A stretch of DNA of 64,000 nucleotides. It comes from Vibrio sinaloensis (lineage in GTDB: Bacteria > Pseudomonadota > Gammaproteobacteria > Enterobacterales > Vibrionaceae). Under the pieces are notes generated by a model, which was not told where the DNA came from, did not search any database, and saw only the letters and a program-made list of their open reading frames with translations. This document shows, piece after piece, positions 37,648 through 49,460 of this stretch (position 1 is its first letter; the number at the start of each line of letters is the position of its first letter). Made by a program: the position numbers and the translations under genes. Location of the stretch: contig NZ_CP096199.1 of assembly GCF_023195835.1 (NCBI RefSeq), positions 1,116,001 to 1,180,000 of the forward strand. Direction: 5' to 3'.

Positions 37648-40600
37648 TTGACTTCGTCACAGCCACAAAATGCTGCCGCTCCTGACAATCAAGTTCAGGC
37701 AAACACGGCGGCATCGTTACGCAAAGCACTTCAGCAGTGCATGTTAAAAGACAGATTCCGTTTAAGTAAGCGTATTTCCGGGGCAAATAAAATCAAAAAA
37801 GAAGCCGCGCGACACGCCGTATTTGACGAGATTGCCCTCGACATTGCTAAATCGATGATGGAAGCCGAGCAGCGCGCTGCGGTATCGGTCAAGATTGATT
37901 ACCCCGAGCTTCTGCCTGTTAGTCAAAAGAAACAGGATATTGCCGACGCGATTGAACAAAACCAAGTGGTGATCGTGGCGGGCGAAACGGGTTCGGGGAA
38001 AACCACCCAGTTGCCGAAAATCTGTGCCGAGCTTGGCCGCGGTCAGTTTGGCTTAATTGGTCATACTCAACCGCGTCGTCTTGCTGCGCGCTCGGTGGCT
38101 AATCGTATTGCCGAAGAGATGGAAAGCAAACTGGGTGAGTTTGTCGGCTACAAGGTTCGTTTCAATGATCAAATCTCGGAAAACACTCAGATTAAGTTGA
38201 TGACAGACGGTATCTTGTTGGCCGAAATCCAGCACGACCGTTTCCTCAATCAATACGACACCATCATTATCGATGAGGCTCACGAACGCAGTCTGAATAT
38301 TGATTTTATTCTCGGCTACCTTAAAGAGCTACTGCCTAAACGCCCTGATCTTAAAGTCATCATTACCTCGGCAACCATAGACCCTGAGCGCTTCTCTAAA
38401 CATTTTAACGATGCGCCTATTATCGAGGTTTCAGGTCGAACCTACCCGGTTGAGACTCGCTATCGCCCTCTTAGCGGTGATGAAGATGGCGATCGCGATC
38501 AGCTAGAAGGGATTTTTGAGGCGGTTGATGAGCTGTGCGATGAAGGCTTGGGCGATATCCTGATCTTTATGAACGGCGAGAGGGAAATTCGCGATACCGC
38601 TGATGCACTAGCCAAACGCAATTTGAAAAGCACGGAAATCGTTCCGCTTTACGCGCGTTTGTCGGCGGGTGAACAGAACAAAATCTTTCAGCCACATGCA
38701 GGGCGGCGCATCGTTCTCGCCACCAACGTGGCGGAAACCTCGTTGACGGTACCTGGGATCAAATACGTCATCGATCCGGGTACCGCGCGCATCAGTCGTT
38801 ACAGTTATCGTACTAAGGTGCAGCGTCTACCGATAGAGCCTATCTCTCAAGCTAGCGCTAACCAGCGTAAAGGTCGCTGTGGTCGTGTAGAAGAGGGGAT
38901 CTGTATTCGACTCTATTCTGAGGACGATTTCAACGCTCGCCCAGAGTTCACCGACCCTGAAATATTGCGCACCAACTTGGCGTCAGTCATATTGCAGATG
39001 ACTGCGCTGGGTTTGGGTGATATTGAAGCGTTTCCGTTTGTCGAGGCGCCGGATAAGCGCAACATCCAAGATGGTGTGCGTCTTCTTGAAGAGCTTGGGG
39101 CGATCAACGAGAAAGCCAAAGATCCAAGAAAACGTCTCACCGCAACAGGGCGTCAATTGGCGAAACTGCCAATTGACCCTCGTCTTGCGCGCATGGTGCT
39201 TGAGGCGCCTAAGTATGGCGCGCTCAAAGAGCTGATGATCATTGCCTCGGCACTATCGATTCAAGATCCGCGCGAGCGTCCGAGTGATAAACAGCAGTCA
39301 TCTGATGATAAACACCGCCGATTCTTCCATGAAGAGTCAGACTTCCTCACCTTTGTAAACTTGTGGGACTACATCCAAAAACAGCAAAAGCAGCTGTCGG
39401 GGAATCAGTTCCGCAAGCAGTGTAAGCAGGACTATCTTAACTACTTGCGTGTGCGTGAGTGGCAAGATGTGTACTTCCAAGTTCATCAGGCGATGCGCGA
39501 AATGAGCTTTAAGCTCAATGATGAGCCAGCTAGCTACCAAGGTGTCCACAGCGCGATTTTGGTCGGCTTGCTGTCACACATCGGTATGAAAGACCAAGAG
39601 AAAAACGAGTATCAAGGTGCGCGAAACGCTCGTTTCCACATCTTTCCAGCCTCTGGTCTGTTTAAGAAGCAACCCAAGTGGATCATGTCCGCTGAGTTGG
39701 TCGAAACGTCCAAGCTTTGGGGACGCATTATTGCCAAAATCCAGCCCGAATGGATTGAGCCTTTGGCCAAACATCTGATTAAGCGCAGCTACAGCGAGCC
39801 TCATTGGTCGAAAAAGCGCGCAGCGGTGATGGCGCATGAAAAAGTGATGCTGTACGGCATTCCGATTGTGCCTAAGCGCCTGGTTAACTATGGCAACATC
39901 GATCCTGTTGTTAGCCGAGAGCTGTTCATTCGCAGCGCACTGGTTGAGGGTGAATGGGAAACCAAACACGCATTTTTCAAACAAAACCGCAAGCTGCTGC
40001 AAGAGGTTGAAGAGCTGGAACACAAGTCTCGTCGCCGCGATATTTTGGTCGATGATGATGAGCTGTTTGACTTTTATGACCAGCGCGTCGGCACCGATGT
40101 GGTGTCAGGACGTCACTTTGATACTTGGTGGAAGACGGCGGCGAAAGCCAACCCTGAACTGCTCAACTTTGAAAAAGAGATGCTGTTTAAGGGCGATGCC
40201 AGTCATGTCACTGACCTGGATTACCCTAACTTCTGGCATCAAAATGGGCTTAAACTCAAGCTCAGTTACCAGTTCGAACCCGGCGAAGACAGCGATGGTG
40301 TCACCGTACATCTACCGCTGCCTATTCTCAACCAGGTTGAGCCAGCAGGATTTGATTGGCAAATTCCGGGCTTGCGTCATGAGTTGGTAGTCAGTCTGAT
40401 TAAGTCCCTGCCTAAAACGATTCGCAAGAACTTTGTCCCTGCACCCAACTACGCTGATGCTTTCTTAGCCCGAGTGACCCCAATGGAGTCACCGCTGCTT
40501 GATGCACTCGAAAAAGAGCTGCGCAGAATGACAGGGGTCGAAGTGCTACGTGAAGATTGGAACTATGACCAAGTTCCTGACCATCTAAAAGTCACCTTCC

Positions 40601-41577
40601 GCACCGTCGATCATCGCAACCGCAAGTTGAAAGAGCATCGTGATTTACACGAGCTAAAAGAGAGTCTCAAAGACAAAGTCCAGGAGACCTTGTCTAAGGT
40701 GGCTGACGATGACATCGAACAACAAGGCTTGCACACCTGGAGCTTTGGCGAGCTGCCTAAAGTCTACCAGCAAAAACGTGGTGGCTATGATGTCAAGGCG
40801 TATCCAGCGATTGTGGATAGTAAAGACAGCGTTGAAATTAAACTGTACGAGACTGAGCAAGAGCAAGTGCAGGCGATGAAAGCGGGCCAGCGCCGGCTGA
40901 TTTTGCTCAATGTGCCGTCACCAATCAAATACTTACATTCGAATTTACCGAACAAATCCAAGCTAGGGCTCTATTTCAACCCGTATGGCAAGGTGCTTGA
41001 TCTTATTGATGATTGTATTGCCTGTGGGGTGGACAAGCTGATTGAGCAAAAAGGCGGGTTAGTTTGGCAACCAGAAGAGTTTGAACAGCTTAAAGAGTAT
41101 GTTCGCGCTGAGCTAGGCGATACGGTGGTTGAGATTGCTAAGCAAGTGGAAACCATTTTGACCACCGCATTTAACATCAATAAAAAGCTTAAGGGCAAAA
41201 TTGATTTCACTATGGCGTTTGCTTTGTCTGACATCAAGGCCCAAATCGAAGGTTTAATTTTTAAAGGTTTTGCCACTGAGTGTGGTTGGAAGCGCTTGCC
41301 CGATATCCTACGCTATATGAAAGCGATTGAGCGTCGAATGGAAAAGCTGCCGATTGACCCCAACAAGGACCGCTTGCATATGTTAAAAATCGAGGCGGTG
41401 AGCAACGACTACAAAGAGTTGCTGAACAAGATTCCTAAAGGGGTAGAGGTACCGGACAAGGTTAAAGAAGTGCGCTGGATGATCGAAGAGCTGCGTGTCA
41501 GTTATTTCGCTCAGCAACTGGGTACGCCTTACCCCGTTTCCGATAAACGAATAAAAATGGCGATCGATGCTTGCTAG
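37648..41577 (+). CDS. hrpA: HrpA, DEAH-box ATP-dependent RNA helicase
   Basis: 1309 residues from TTG at 37648, with AATAGG about 7 nt upstream; no better in-frame start is near. Motifs in order: Walker A GETGSGKTTQLPK, DEAH in IIIDEAHERS, SATI, and the motif VI region QRKGRCGRV. The helicase core is followed by the ratchet and OB regions and a long C-terminal HrpA-specific domain (DUF3418). Length is normal for full-size HrpA. It acts on ribosomes and mRNA; in E. coli it rescues stalled ribosomes. Confidence 0.96.
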   Translation: MTSSQPQNAAAPDNQVQANTAASLRKALQQCMLKDRFRLSKRISGANKIKKEAARHAVFDEIALDIAKSMMEAEQRAAVSVKIDYPELLPVSQKKQDIADAIEQNQVVIVAGETGSGKTTQLPKICAELGRGQFGLIGHTQPRRLAARSVANRIAEEMESKLGEFVGYKVRFNDQISENTQIKLMTDGILLAEIQHDRFLNQYDTIIIDEAHERSLNIDFILGYLKELLPKRPDLKVIITSATIDPERFSKHFNDAPIIEVSGRTYPVETRYRPLSGDEDGDRDQLEGIFEAVDELCDEGLGDILIFMNGEREIRDTADALAKRNLKSTEIVPLYARLSAGEQNKIFQPHAGRRIVLATNVAETSLTVPGIKYVIDPGTARISRYSYRTKVQRLPIEPISQASANQRKGRCGRVEEGICIRLYSEDDFNARPEFTDPEILRTNLASVILQMTALGLGDIEAFPFVEAPDKRNIQDGVRLLEELGAINEKAKDPRKRLTATGRQLAKLPIDPRLARMVLEAPKYGALKELMIIASALSIQDPRERPSDKQQSSDDKHRRFFHEESDFLTFVNLWDYIQKQQKQLSGNQFRKQCKQDYLNYLRVREWQDVYFQVHQAMREMSFKLNDEPASYQGVHSAILVGLLSHIGMKDQEKNEYQGARNARFHIFPASGLFKKQPKWIMSAELVETSKLWGRIIAKIQPEWIEPLAKHLIKRSYSEPHWSKKRAAVMAHEKVMLYGIPIVPKRLVNYGNIDPVVSRELFIRSALVEGEWETKHAFFKQNRKLLQEVEELEHKSRRRDILVDDDELFDFYDQRVGTDVVSGRHFDTWWKTAAKANPELLNFEKEMLFKGDASHVTDLDYPNFWHQNGLKLKLSYQFEPGEDSDGVTVHLPLPILNQVEPAGFDWQIPGLRHELVVSLIKSLPKTIRKNFVPAPNYADAFLARVTPMESPLLDALEKELRRMTGVEVLREDWNYDQVPDHLKVTFRTVDHRNRKLKEHRDLHELKESLKDKVQETLSKVADDDIEQQGLHTWSFGELPKVYQQKRGGYDVKAYPAIVDSKDSVEIKLYETEQEQVQAMKAGQRRLILLNVPSPIKYLHSNLPNKSKLGLYFNPYGKVLDLIDDCIACGVDKLIEQKGGLVWQPEEFEQLKEYVRAELGDTVVEIAKQVETILTTAFNINKKLKGKIDFTMAFALSDIKAQIEGLIFKGFATECGWKRLPDILRYMKAIERRMEKLPIDPNKDRLHMLKIEAVSNDYKELLNKIPKGVEVPDKVKEVRWMIEELRVSYFAQQLGTPYPVSDKRIKMAIDAC

Positions 41578-41627
41578 GTATGCTAATTGCATAAATACTT
41601 ATACGGTTCGGAATTTTGATTAACACG

Positions 41628-41655
41628 GCAGAGGTTTGCCAGCCAACACCTCTGC
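41628..41655 (+). promoter_or_regulatory. hairpin in the 5' leader of the small beta-barrel gene
   Basis: A perfect 8-bp stem GCAGAGGT / ACCTCTGC with a 12-base loop ends 25 bp before the ATG. It has no T-run, so it is more likely a leader structure than a terminator. Confidence 0.4.
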
Positions 41656-41680
41656 AGCTTATAACTAGAGAAGGTTTATT

Positions 41681-42172
41681 ATGAAAAAGACACTACTAGC
41701 GCTAGCTCTGATTGGCGCATCCGCTACTGCTTCTGCAGACTCATGGATCTACGGCAGCGCGAGTGTAGGTCAAGCTGATCTAGGCAATGAATCTGCAACG
41801 TCATACAACGTTCATGTCGGGACTGGCATCCTGCCGCTCATCGGTCTTGAAGCGGGTTATCAGAACTTCGGTGACTTTGATAATGTGACGTACGGTACAT
41901 ACACAGGCAAGTTGCAAGGTTCAGGCATCTATTTTGCGGCTAAGCCAAGTATTGATTTTGGCCCTCTTCATATCTACGCGAAGGGCGGTGTTCACTCTTA
42001 TGAGCTCAAAGGCAACAGCTTCAAAGAAGATGAAATCAATATGATGTACGGTGTCGGTGCTGAGTACTTTTTCATGGGACCAGTATCCGTCGGTGCGAGC
42101 TACAACGTTTTCTCTTTGAAAGACGAGGACGTGAAAAACTTCTCTCTTAACGCGACATTCCACTTCCTATAA
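41681..42172 (+). CDS. small outer-membrane beta-barrel protein
   Basis: 163 residues from ATG at 41681 (GAGAAGG upstream). A clean signal peptide (residues 1-19, ATASA-D) leads into eight likely beta strands, with the final strand ending in FHFL. The opening WIYGSASVGQADLG resembles Vibrio AcfA-like and OmpA-transmembrane-type barrels, but no OmpA peptidoglycan domain is present. Function is unknown. A terminator follows. Confidence 0.82.
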   Translation: MKKTLLALALIGASATASADSWIYGSASVGQADLGNESATSYNVHVGTGILPLIGLEAGYQNFGDFDNVTYGTYTGKLQGSGIYFAAKPSIDFGPLHIYAKGGVHSYELKGNSFKEDEINMMYGVGAEYFFMGPVSVGASYNVFSLKDEDVKNFSLNATFHFL

Positions 42173-42198
42173 TCGCGCACTAGAAACTGATTGATGTC

Positions 42199-42226
42199 AA
42201 GCCAGAGCATAACGCTCTGGCTTTTT
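42199..42226 (+). terminator. rho-independent terminator
   Basis: A 10-bp stem AAGCCAGAGC / GCTCTGGCTT with a 5-base loop, followed by T residues, 26 bp after the barrel gene stop. Confidence 0.88.
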
Positions 42227-42304
42227 CATTGGTTTTACCAATCAATGAAATAGAGGCAATCATCGTGTGCTTACTGACTTCCTTGTCTATCCTTAACTGC
42301 GTGA

Positions 42305-44503
<2,199 letters not shown>

Positions 44504-44531
44504 TCACAGTGACATCCACTTGATTCTGTCT

Positions 44532-44558
44532 AGGCCATTCATAGTAATGGCCTTTTTC
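44532..44558 (+). terminator. katG rho-independent terminator
   Basis: An 8-bp stem AGGCCATT / AATGGCCT with a 6-base loop followed by TTTTTCTT, 28 bp after the katG stop. Confidence 0.85.
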
Positions 44559-44628
44559 TTTTCTGGCGTTTGTTTAATCGCGGTGGTGTGTGTATGTTGG
44601 TGTTATCAACGTCAGGTAAGGAAGCGCT

Positions 44629-46446
44629 ATGACCACGTCCAAAGTAAAGCAAATGGAGCCATGTTCTCAGGCCGATGAGAAGCCCGGTCAACAGAAAAGC
44701 CTCACGATCCTTGCCGAGTTGATGCGTTTTGTGCGCCCCTATCGCTGGCGAGTGGCCGCGGCACTGGCTGCGTTGATTGTGACCGCGACCTTAACTTTGT
44801 CAGTTGGGCATGGGGTGAGGTTACTAATAGACCAAGGTTTCGCCAGTCAGTCACATCAACAGCTTGGCAGTGCTATTCAGTTTATTTTGTTGGTCACCTT
44901 GTTGATCTCCATCGGCACATACTTTCGCTTCTATTTGGTCTCTTCGGTCGGGGAGAGGGTCAGCGCTGACATTCGTCAGGCGGTGTTTAACCATGTCATC
45001 ACCCTGCATCCTAGTTACTTTGAGACCAATGGCAGTGGCGAAATCATGTCGCGCCTGACCACGGATACCACACTGCTGCAAAGTATTATAGGCTCTTCCT
45101 TTTCGATGGCGATGCGCAGCGCGCTAATGTGTTTGGGCGCGACCATCATGTTGTTCGCCACCAATGTAAAATTGACCTTAATTGTGCTGGCAAGTGTGCC
45201 GTTTATCTTGGTGCCTATTCTCTACTACGGTCGTCGAGTTCGCGCCTTGTCTCGCGAGAGTCAAGATTCAATGGCCGACGTCGGCAGGTATGCTGGAGAA
45301 GCGATAGAGCAGGTAAAGACGGTTCAGAGCTACAGTCGTGAGCACCAAGAGCAGTCTATGTTCGCCCAGCAAGTGGAAAAAGCGTATCAAGTTGGCCTGC
45401 AGCGAGTGAAGCAGCGGGCGATCCTGATTTCTGGGGTGATTATTATAGTCTTCAGTGCGATTTCCGGCATGTTATGGGTGGGCGGAAGCGATGTGATCTC
45501 AGGGACCATTTCTGGTGGCGATCTCGGTGCGTTTGTGTTTTACGCGATTATCGTTGCCTCGTCATTGGCAACACTGTCAGAGGTGATGGGAGAGTTACAG
45601 CGCGCGGCCGGCGCGACAGAGCGTTTGATCGAATTGTTACAAGTCGAGAGCGACATCGTCACCTCAAACCCATCTGCGACTGAAGCCAGCGAGCTTTCGG
45701 CTCGACTCGAGTTTGCAGCTGTGTCGTTTTGCTACCCATCAAGACCGCAACAACCCGCGCTGGATCAACTCAGTCTCGCGCTAGAAGAGGGCAATACACT
45801 CGCCTTAGTCGGGCCGTCGGGAGCAGGGAAGAGTACCATTTTTGAACTGCTTCAGCGCTTTTACGACCCACAGCAAGGCGCCATCACCCTGAGTGGCACA
45901 GACATTCGCCAGCTCGATCCGCAACAATTGCGCAATAAGATGGCGTTGGTGCCTCAACAACCGGCCCTGTTCAGTCACGACGTTTTCTACAACATTCGTT
46001 ATGGACGCCCTGAGGCGAGCGACCAAGAGGTGATCGAAGCGGCGAAAAAGGCCCATGCCCATGAGTTTATCGAGAATTTGCCACAAGGCTACCACAGTTT
46101 CTTAGGTGAGCGCGGCGTACGATTGTCTGGCGGGCAAAGGCAACGTATTGCGATTGCCCGGGCAATATTGAAAGACCCAGACATTTTATTGCTCGATGAA
46201 GCGACCAGCGCATTAGACAGCGAAAGTGAGCATCATGTCCAGCAAGCGCTGGTGGAGTTGATGCAGGGAAGAACGACCATCATTATTGCTCATCGGCTAT
46301 CGACCATCCAGCACGCCGACCAAATAGCCGTGCTGGATAGGGGCAGGTTGGTCGATATCGGCGATCACAATAGCCTTCTCCAAAGCTGCGAGATCTATCA
46401 GCGTTTGGTTGAGTTGCAGTTTAAGCAGATGAACAGTGAAGATTGA
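44629..46446 (+). CDS. ABC exporter, MsbA/ABCB type half-transporter
   Basis: 605 residues from ATG at 44629 (AGGAAGCGCT upstream). Residues about 30-330 form the six-helix type I exporter membrane domain, and about 360-600 the ATPase: Walker A GPSGAGKST, signature LSGGQRQRIAIARA, Walker B ILLLDEATSALD and H-loop AHRLSTI. It functions as a homodimer exporting a lipid, drug or peptide. It is a paralogue rather than MsbA itself, since the lpxK neighbour is missing. The substrate is unknown. Confidence 0.88.
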   Translation: MTTSKVKQMEPCSQADEKPGQQKSLTILAELMRFVRPYRWRVAAALAALIVTATLTLSVGHGVRLLIDQGFASQSHQQLGSAIQFILLVTLLISIGTYFRFYLVSSVGERVSADIRQAVFNHVITLHPSYFETNGSGEIMSRLTTDTTLLQSIIGSSFSMAMRSALMCLGATIMLFATNVKLTLIVLASVPFILVPILYYGRRVRALSRESQDSMADVGRYAGEAIEQVKTVQSYSREHQEQSMFAQQVEKAYQVGLQRVKQRAILISGVIIIVFSAISGMLWVGGSDVISGTISGGDLGAFVFYAIIVASSLATLSEVMGELQRAAGATERLIELLQVESDIVTSNPSATEASELSARLEFAAVSFCYPSRPQQPALDQLSLALEEGNTLALVGPSGAGKSTIFELLQRFYDPQQGAITLSGTDIRQLDPQQLRNKMALVPQQPALFSHDVFYNIRYGRPEASDQEVIEAAKKAHAHEFIENLPQGYHSFLGERGVRLSGGQRQRIAIARAILKDPDILLLDEATSALDSESEHHVQQALVELMQGRTTIIIAHRLSTIQHADQIAVLDRGRLVDIGDHNSLLQSCEIYQRLVELQFKQMNSED

Positions 46447-46831
46447 CAAGCGCTAATCTGGCTGATGCATTGACTCGTTTTTGCCCCAAAACGAGTTTGA
46501 ATTTAGATAGCAGAAAACCACCATGAGATCATTTTTTGCCAAAGTTTGTATTAAACCACTGAGCTCGCTGTTAAAATAAATAATCTCTGTTCCAAGTACA
46601 TTACTCCTAGTAAATCACATATATTTAACGAGTGTTTACGGTCTACTTTTACGTGAACACATCTTTGTAACTCAATTCCCATCAGTGTCTTGAAATTGTA
46701 GTGGAGAGACTTGCTGAAGCCAATATGGTGATCTATTTCCTTTCCCCACATTATTAAAATTTTTAATAGAAGGTATAAAACACCCTAAACGCTTAATTGC
46801 GTATATTGACCTCATTCATTCGGAGGTCACT
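46447..46831. other. A+T-rich promoter region upstream of first DUF1254 gene
   Basis: 385 bp without a convincing gene; a short minus-strand frame at 46551-46751 lacks support. The right part holds the 19-bp element and TATAAAA described separately. The drop in G+C begins here. Confidence 0.6.
46750..46780 (+). promoter_or_regulatory. 19-bp operator element and TATAAAA box of first DUF1254 gene
   Basis: ATTATTAAAATTTTTAATA at 46750-46768 is a near-perfect palindrome. Five bases later comes TATAAAA (46774-46780), a likely -10 element. The same 19 bases, same orientation and same 5-nt spacing occur upstream of the second DUF1254 gene. A shared regulator is implied, most simply the LysR encoded at 53306-54205. 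Confidence 0.7.
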
Positions 46832-48253
46832 ATGATAAAACATCCTATTAAAGCCCTTAGCCTAGCCGTTGCACTTTCGTGTGCCTTGGCATCTCCAGTT
46901 ACCTATGCCAATAGCCAAGCCACTCCCCTCACTCCTGTACAACAAGCTCTCCATGATGAGGCTTACAATTTAGGTCTCAGTGCCTATCTTTGGGGCTCAA
47001 CTCTAGTAAGAATGGAGCAAATCAGCCGCCAATATACCGATTTGTCTGAGTCTCAGGCCGATACGAGTTATCGAGGTCCATTAAATGAGTTTGGTCATGC
47101 ACGACGTTTGAGTACCCCAGCGGATACCGATATGCCCACCGCTAGCCGCGATACACTCTACTCAAGTGCGATACTTGATGTTAGCCAAGAGCCTATTGTT
47201 CTTGAAGTGCCTGAAGTTACCGATCGCTACTACGTCATTAATATGTTCGATATGTGGCACAACTTATTTCAGTACGTAGGAACACGCGAGACAGGGAGTT
47301 TAGACAAGCAATTCTTAATTGTGCCTCCAGGTTGGAAAGCAACTCAGGAGATCCCACGTGAACTCAACGTAATCGAAGCACCAACCTCAAAAGTATGGCT
47401 TTGGGGACGTACTCAGGTCATGGACGAACAAGACTACGCCAATGCACATGCCGTGCAAGACCAATATAAGATAACCCCCCTAAGTGAATATATAGGCGGT
47501 CAGCCTAGTAAAGTGACCGCTGTATTATCACCTCGTCCAGGACAAGAAAATGATCCATTACGCTTTTACGTCGAGTTAGGTGCTTACCTAGCAGACAACC
47601 CTGTCGACGAAAGACAAAAAGCGATGCTCGGTCAGTTCTCGAAAATAGGCCTAACCGAAAATGGATTCGATGCCAGCAAGCTATCTGATTCAACCAAAAA
47701 AGCACTGATAGATGCGATTGCAGAAGGTGAAAAGATTGTCATGGCTCAACAAGCGAATCCAGCCAACTTAGAGATGAAAGATGGTTGGGTTTATACCTTT
47801 GCGTTAGATGCGTTTGGTGATGACAACGCAATGCGTTCGCTGATTGCACATCCATATCTAGGTGGTCAAGGTCCTAAGGAAGCAATTTATCCAATGGCTG
47901 CTATTGACGTCAAAGGCAACCCGCTGACTGGGGCGAATGACTACGTGATGACTTTTGAGCAAGAGCCTCCAGTCGGAGCGTTCTGGTCGGTCACTGTCTA
48001 TGACGCGCAAAGCAAGATGCTAGTCGATAACCCTATTGACCGATACGCGATAAGCAACCTTTCTGACCTAACCAAAAATGCCGATGGGTCTTTCTCATTG
48101 CACTTATCGACAAAAGAACCGCACAACAAAACCCAAATAAATAACTGGTTACCAACACCAGAAGGTCGCTTCTATGTGCTAACTCGCCTGTACATACCAG
48201 GTAAAGAGATCCTCAACATGGATTGGACCGTTCCTGGTCTAAAAGCGAAATAA
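46832..48253 (+). CDS. secreted DUF1254/DUF1214 protein (first copy)
   Basis: 473 residues from ATG at 46832 (CGGAGGTCACT upstream). A Sec signal (about 1-26, PVTYANS) sends it to the periplasm. The DUF1254 region (about 65-210) includes DTLYSSAILDVSQEP and DRYYVINMFDMWHNLFQYVG; the DUF1214 region (about 350-465) includes AFWSVTVYDAQSKMLVDN, DRYAIS and NWLPTPEGRFYVLTRLY. The biochemical role of this family is unknown. It heads a same-strand run with an outer-membrane-like protein, a DUF3302 protein and an HlyD protein. The operator upstream is shared with its paralogue at 51832-53208. Confidence 0.88.
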   Translation: MIKHPIKALSLAVALSCALASPVTYANSQATPLTPVQQALHDEAYNLGLSAYLWGSTLVRMEQISRQYTDLSESQADTSYRGPLNEFGHARRLSTPADTDMPTASRDTLYSSAILDVSQEPIVLEVPEVTDRYYVINMFDMWHNLFQYVGTRETGSLDKQFLIVPPGWKATQEIPRELNVIEAPTSKVWLWGRTQVMDEQDYANAHAVQDQYKITPLSEYIGGQPSKVTAVLSPRPGQENDPLRFYVELGAYLADNPVDERQKAMLGQFSKIGLTENGFDASKLSDSTKKALIDAIAEGEKIVMAQQANPANLEMKDGWVYTFALDAFGDDNAMRSLIAHPYLGGQGPKEAIYPMAAIDVKGNPLTGANDYVMTFEQEPPVGAFWSVTVYDAQSKMLVDNPIDRYAISNLSDLTKNADGSFSLHLSTKEPHNKTQINNWLPTPEGRFYVLTRLYIPGKEILNMDWTVPGLKAK

Positions 48254-48310
48254 TCATTCCATTAGCATACCAGCACAGGCTCTGTGCTGGTTCTTTCTAT
48301 AAGGTTTTCC

Positions 48311-49090
48311 ATGAAGAAACGTTTATTATTTATTGCCAGTACAGCCTGTGTATTCGGCGCAAGTACTGTGCACGCCGCAGACAATGAAGTACAAGACATG
48401 TCTGACCCATTGGCCATCTATACACAAGTTGGTGGGGGCGTAACCAACAAAGGTCTAAACCTAAAGGTAGGCAAAACGTACGACACAGGGAAAGAGAATG
48501 TGGCGGGTATGAATGTCTTGGAAGTGAAAGGCATCGCCGGTGATACCTTAGGTTGGCATGATGATCCTCAACTGACAAATGATAGTGTCGACTCATTTCG
48601 CATTCGAAACTTTACTGCCAACTTGAAAAATGGTCGCGGTGCTCAGATAGACTTGAACTACGACCTCAATAAGGAGTTTGGCTCCGCCTCTTACAGTTTC
48701 ATTCAGGCGTTACCTAAATTAGGACCGCTTCAATTATTTCCTCTCGCTGGGGCTGGGGTTGCATTTGGTAATAATGTGATCGGTGATGACGGTCATGCCG
48801 TCAGTGGCTATTCAGTGCCGGGCACCTTTGCTCTCGTCGGAACGTACACCAAATTGGAGCTGACCGACCATGTTTGGCTCAACTATAACCCAATGTATAT
48901 GGCGACATTATCTGGTTCAGACACTTATAAACATTACGGTTTAGAAGCAAACGATAGTGTCCTAACTCATGAGTTTGCGATTTCTTACCAGATCATTCCT
49001 CGCTTCAACGTGCGGTACTTTGCCAATTGGACTGAAAACACCCGTTTCTCAGATGGTGACCACCGTATTGAGTTCAACTATCAGCTCTAA
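48311..49090 (+). CDS. putative outer-membrane beta-barrel protein of unknown family
   Basis: 259 residues from ATG at 48311 (AAGG upstream); an in-frame extension to 48284 is unlikely. The signal peptide ends near VHAAD. The mature chain is rich in alternating strands with aromatic turn residues (YTQVGGGVTNKG, VWLNYNPMYMATLSG, RFNVRYFANWTENTRF) and a terminal FNYQL strand, as in outer-membrane proteins. I do not recognise the family. It is 57 bp downstream of the DUF1254 gene and probably co-transcribed. Confidence 0.72.
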   Translation: MKKRLLFIASTACVFGASTVHAADNEVQDMSDPLAIYTQVGGGVTNKGLNLKVGKTYDTGKENVAGMNVLEVKGIAGDTLGWHDDPQLTNDSVDSFRIRNFTANLKNGRGAQIDLNYDLNKEFGSASYSFIQALPKLGPLQLFPLAGAGVAFGNNVIGDDGHAVSGYSVPGTFALVGTYTKLELTDHVWLNYNPMYMATLSGSDTYKHYGLEANDSVLTHEFAISYQIIPRFNVRYFANWTENTRFSDGDHRIEFNYQL

Positions 49091-49151
49091 TCATTGAGCA
49101 GACACAACCTAAGCATACGTGCAAGGACGCACCATTTTAGAGGTCTTGACC

Positions 49152-49460
49152 ATGAAAATACATCCAACTGCCCTCGAGTATCAGGCGTATCCAAGTGTCT
49201 ACCCACTCCTAGAGTCCGTCATTTTTATGTGGTTTGTCATTATTGTTACCGTTGGAATCGCCGTCTGGGTACTAGCGAAACTGTGGCATGTTCATTCTAT
49301 TCCCAAGCACTTAGCAAAAGAACGCGGCTTGGCCCAAGCAAAGCTAGTCTTTTGGCTCTGTTTGCTCGGATTAGTGTACAAACCGCTCTGGATCCTTGCC
49401 GTCATTGCCATCGTGACTGATTGGGACAAGGTTCAAAACTGGATAAGAGGTACTCGCTAA
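49152..49460 (+). CDS. DUF3302 (YiaW-like) small inner-membrane protein
   Basis: 102 residues from ATG at 49152, with AGAGG upstream; the in-frame start at 49119 adds a soluble leader and is not favoured. Two membrane segments (about 22-45 and 66-88) flank the cytoplasmic motif HSIPKHLAKERG, which resembles the HDIPYLIAKKR motif of E. coli YiaW. Its stop overlaps the next gene start by one base (TAATG). In E. coli yiaW is likewise paired with the HlyD-like yiaV, which supports the family call. Function is unknown. Confidence 0.78.
   Translation: MKIHPTALEYQAYPSVYPLLESVIFMWFVIIVTVGIAVWVLAKLWHVHSIPKHLAKERGLAQAKLVFWLCLLGLVYKPLWILAVIAIVTDWDKVQNWIRGTR

Noticed and set aside
46551-46751. Short minus-strand frame in the A+T-rich gap
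   Set aside because: No ribosome-binding site, no recognisable product, and it runs up to the 19-bp element.
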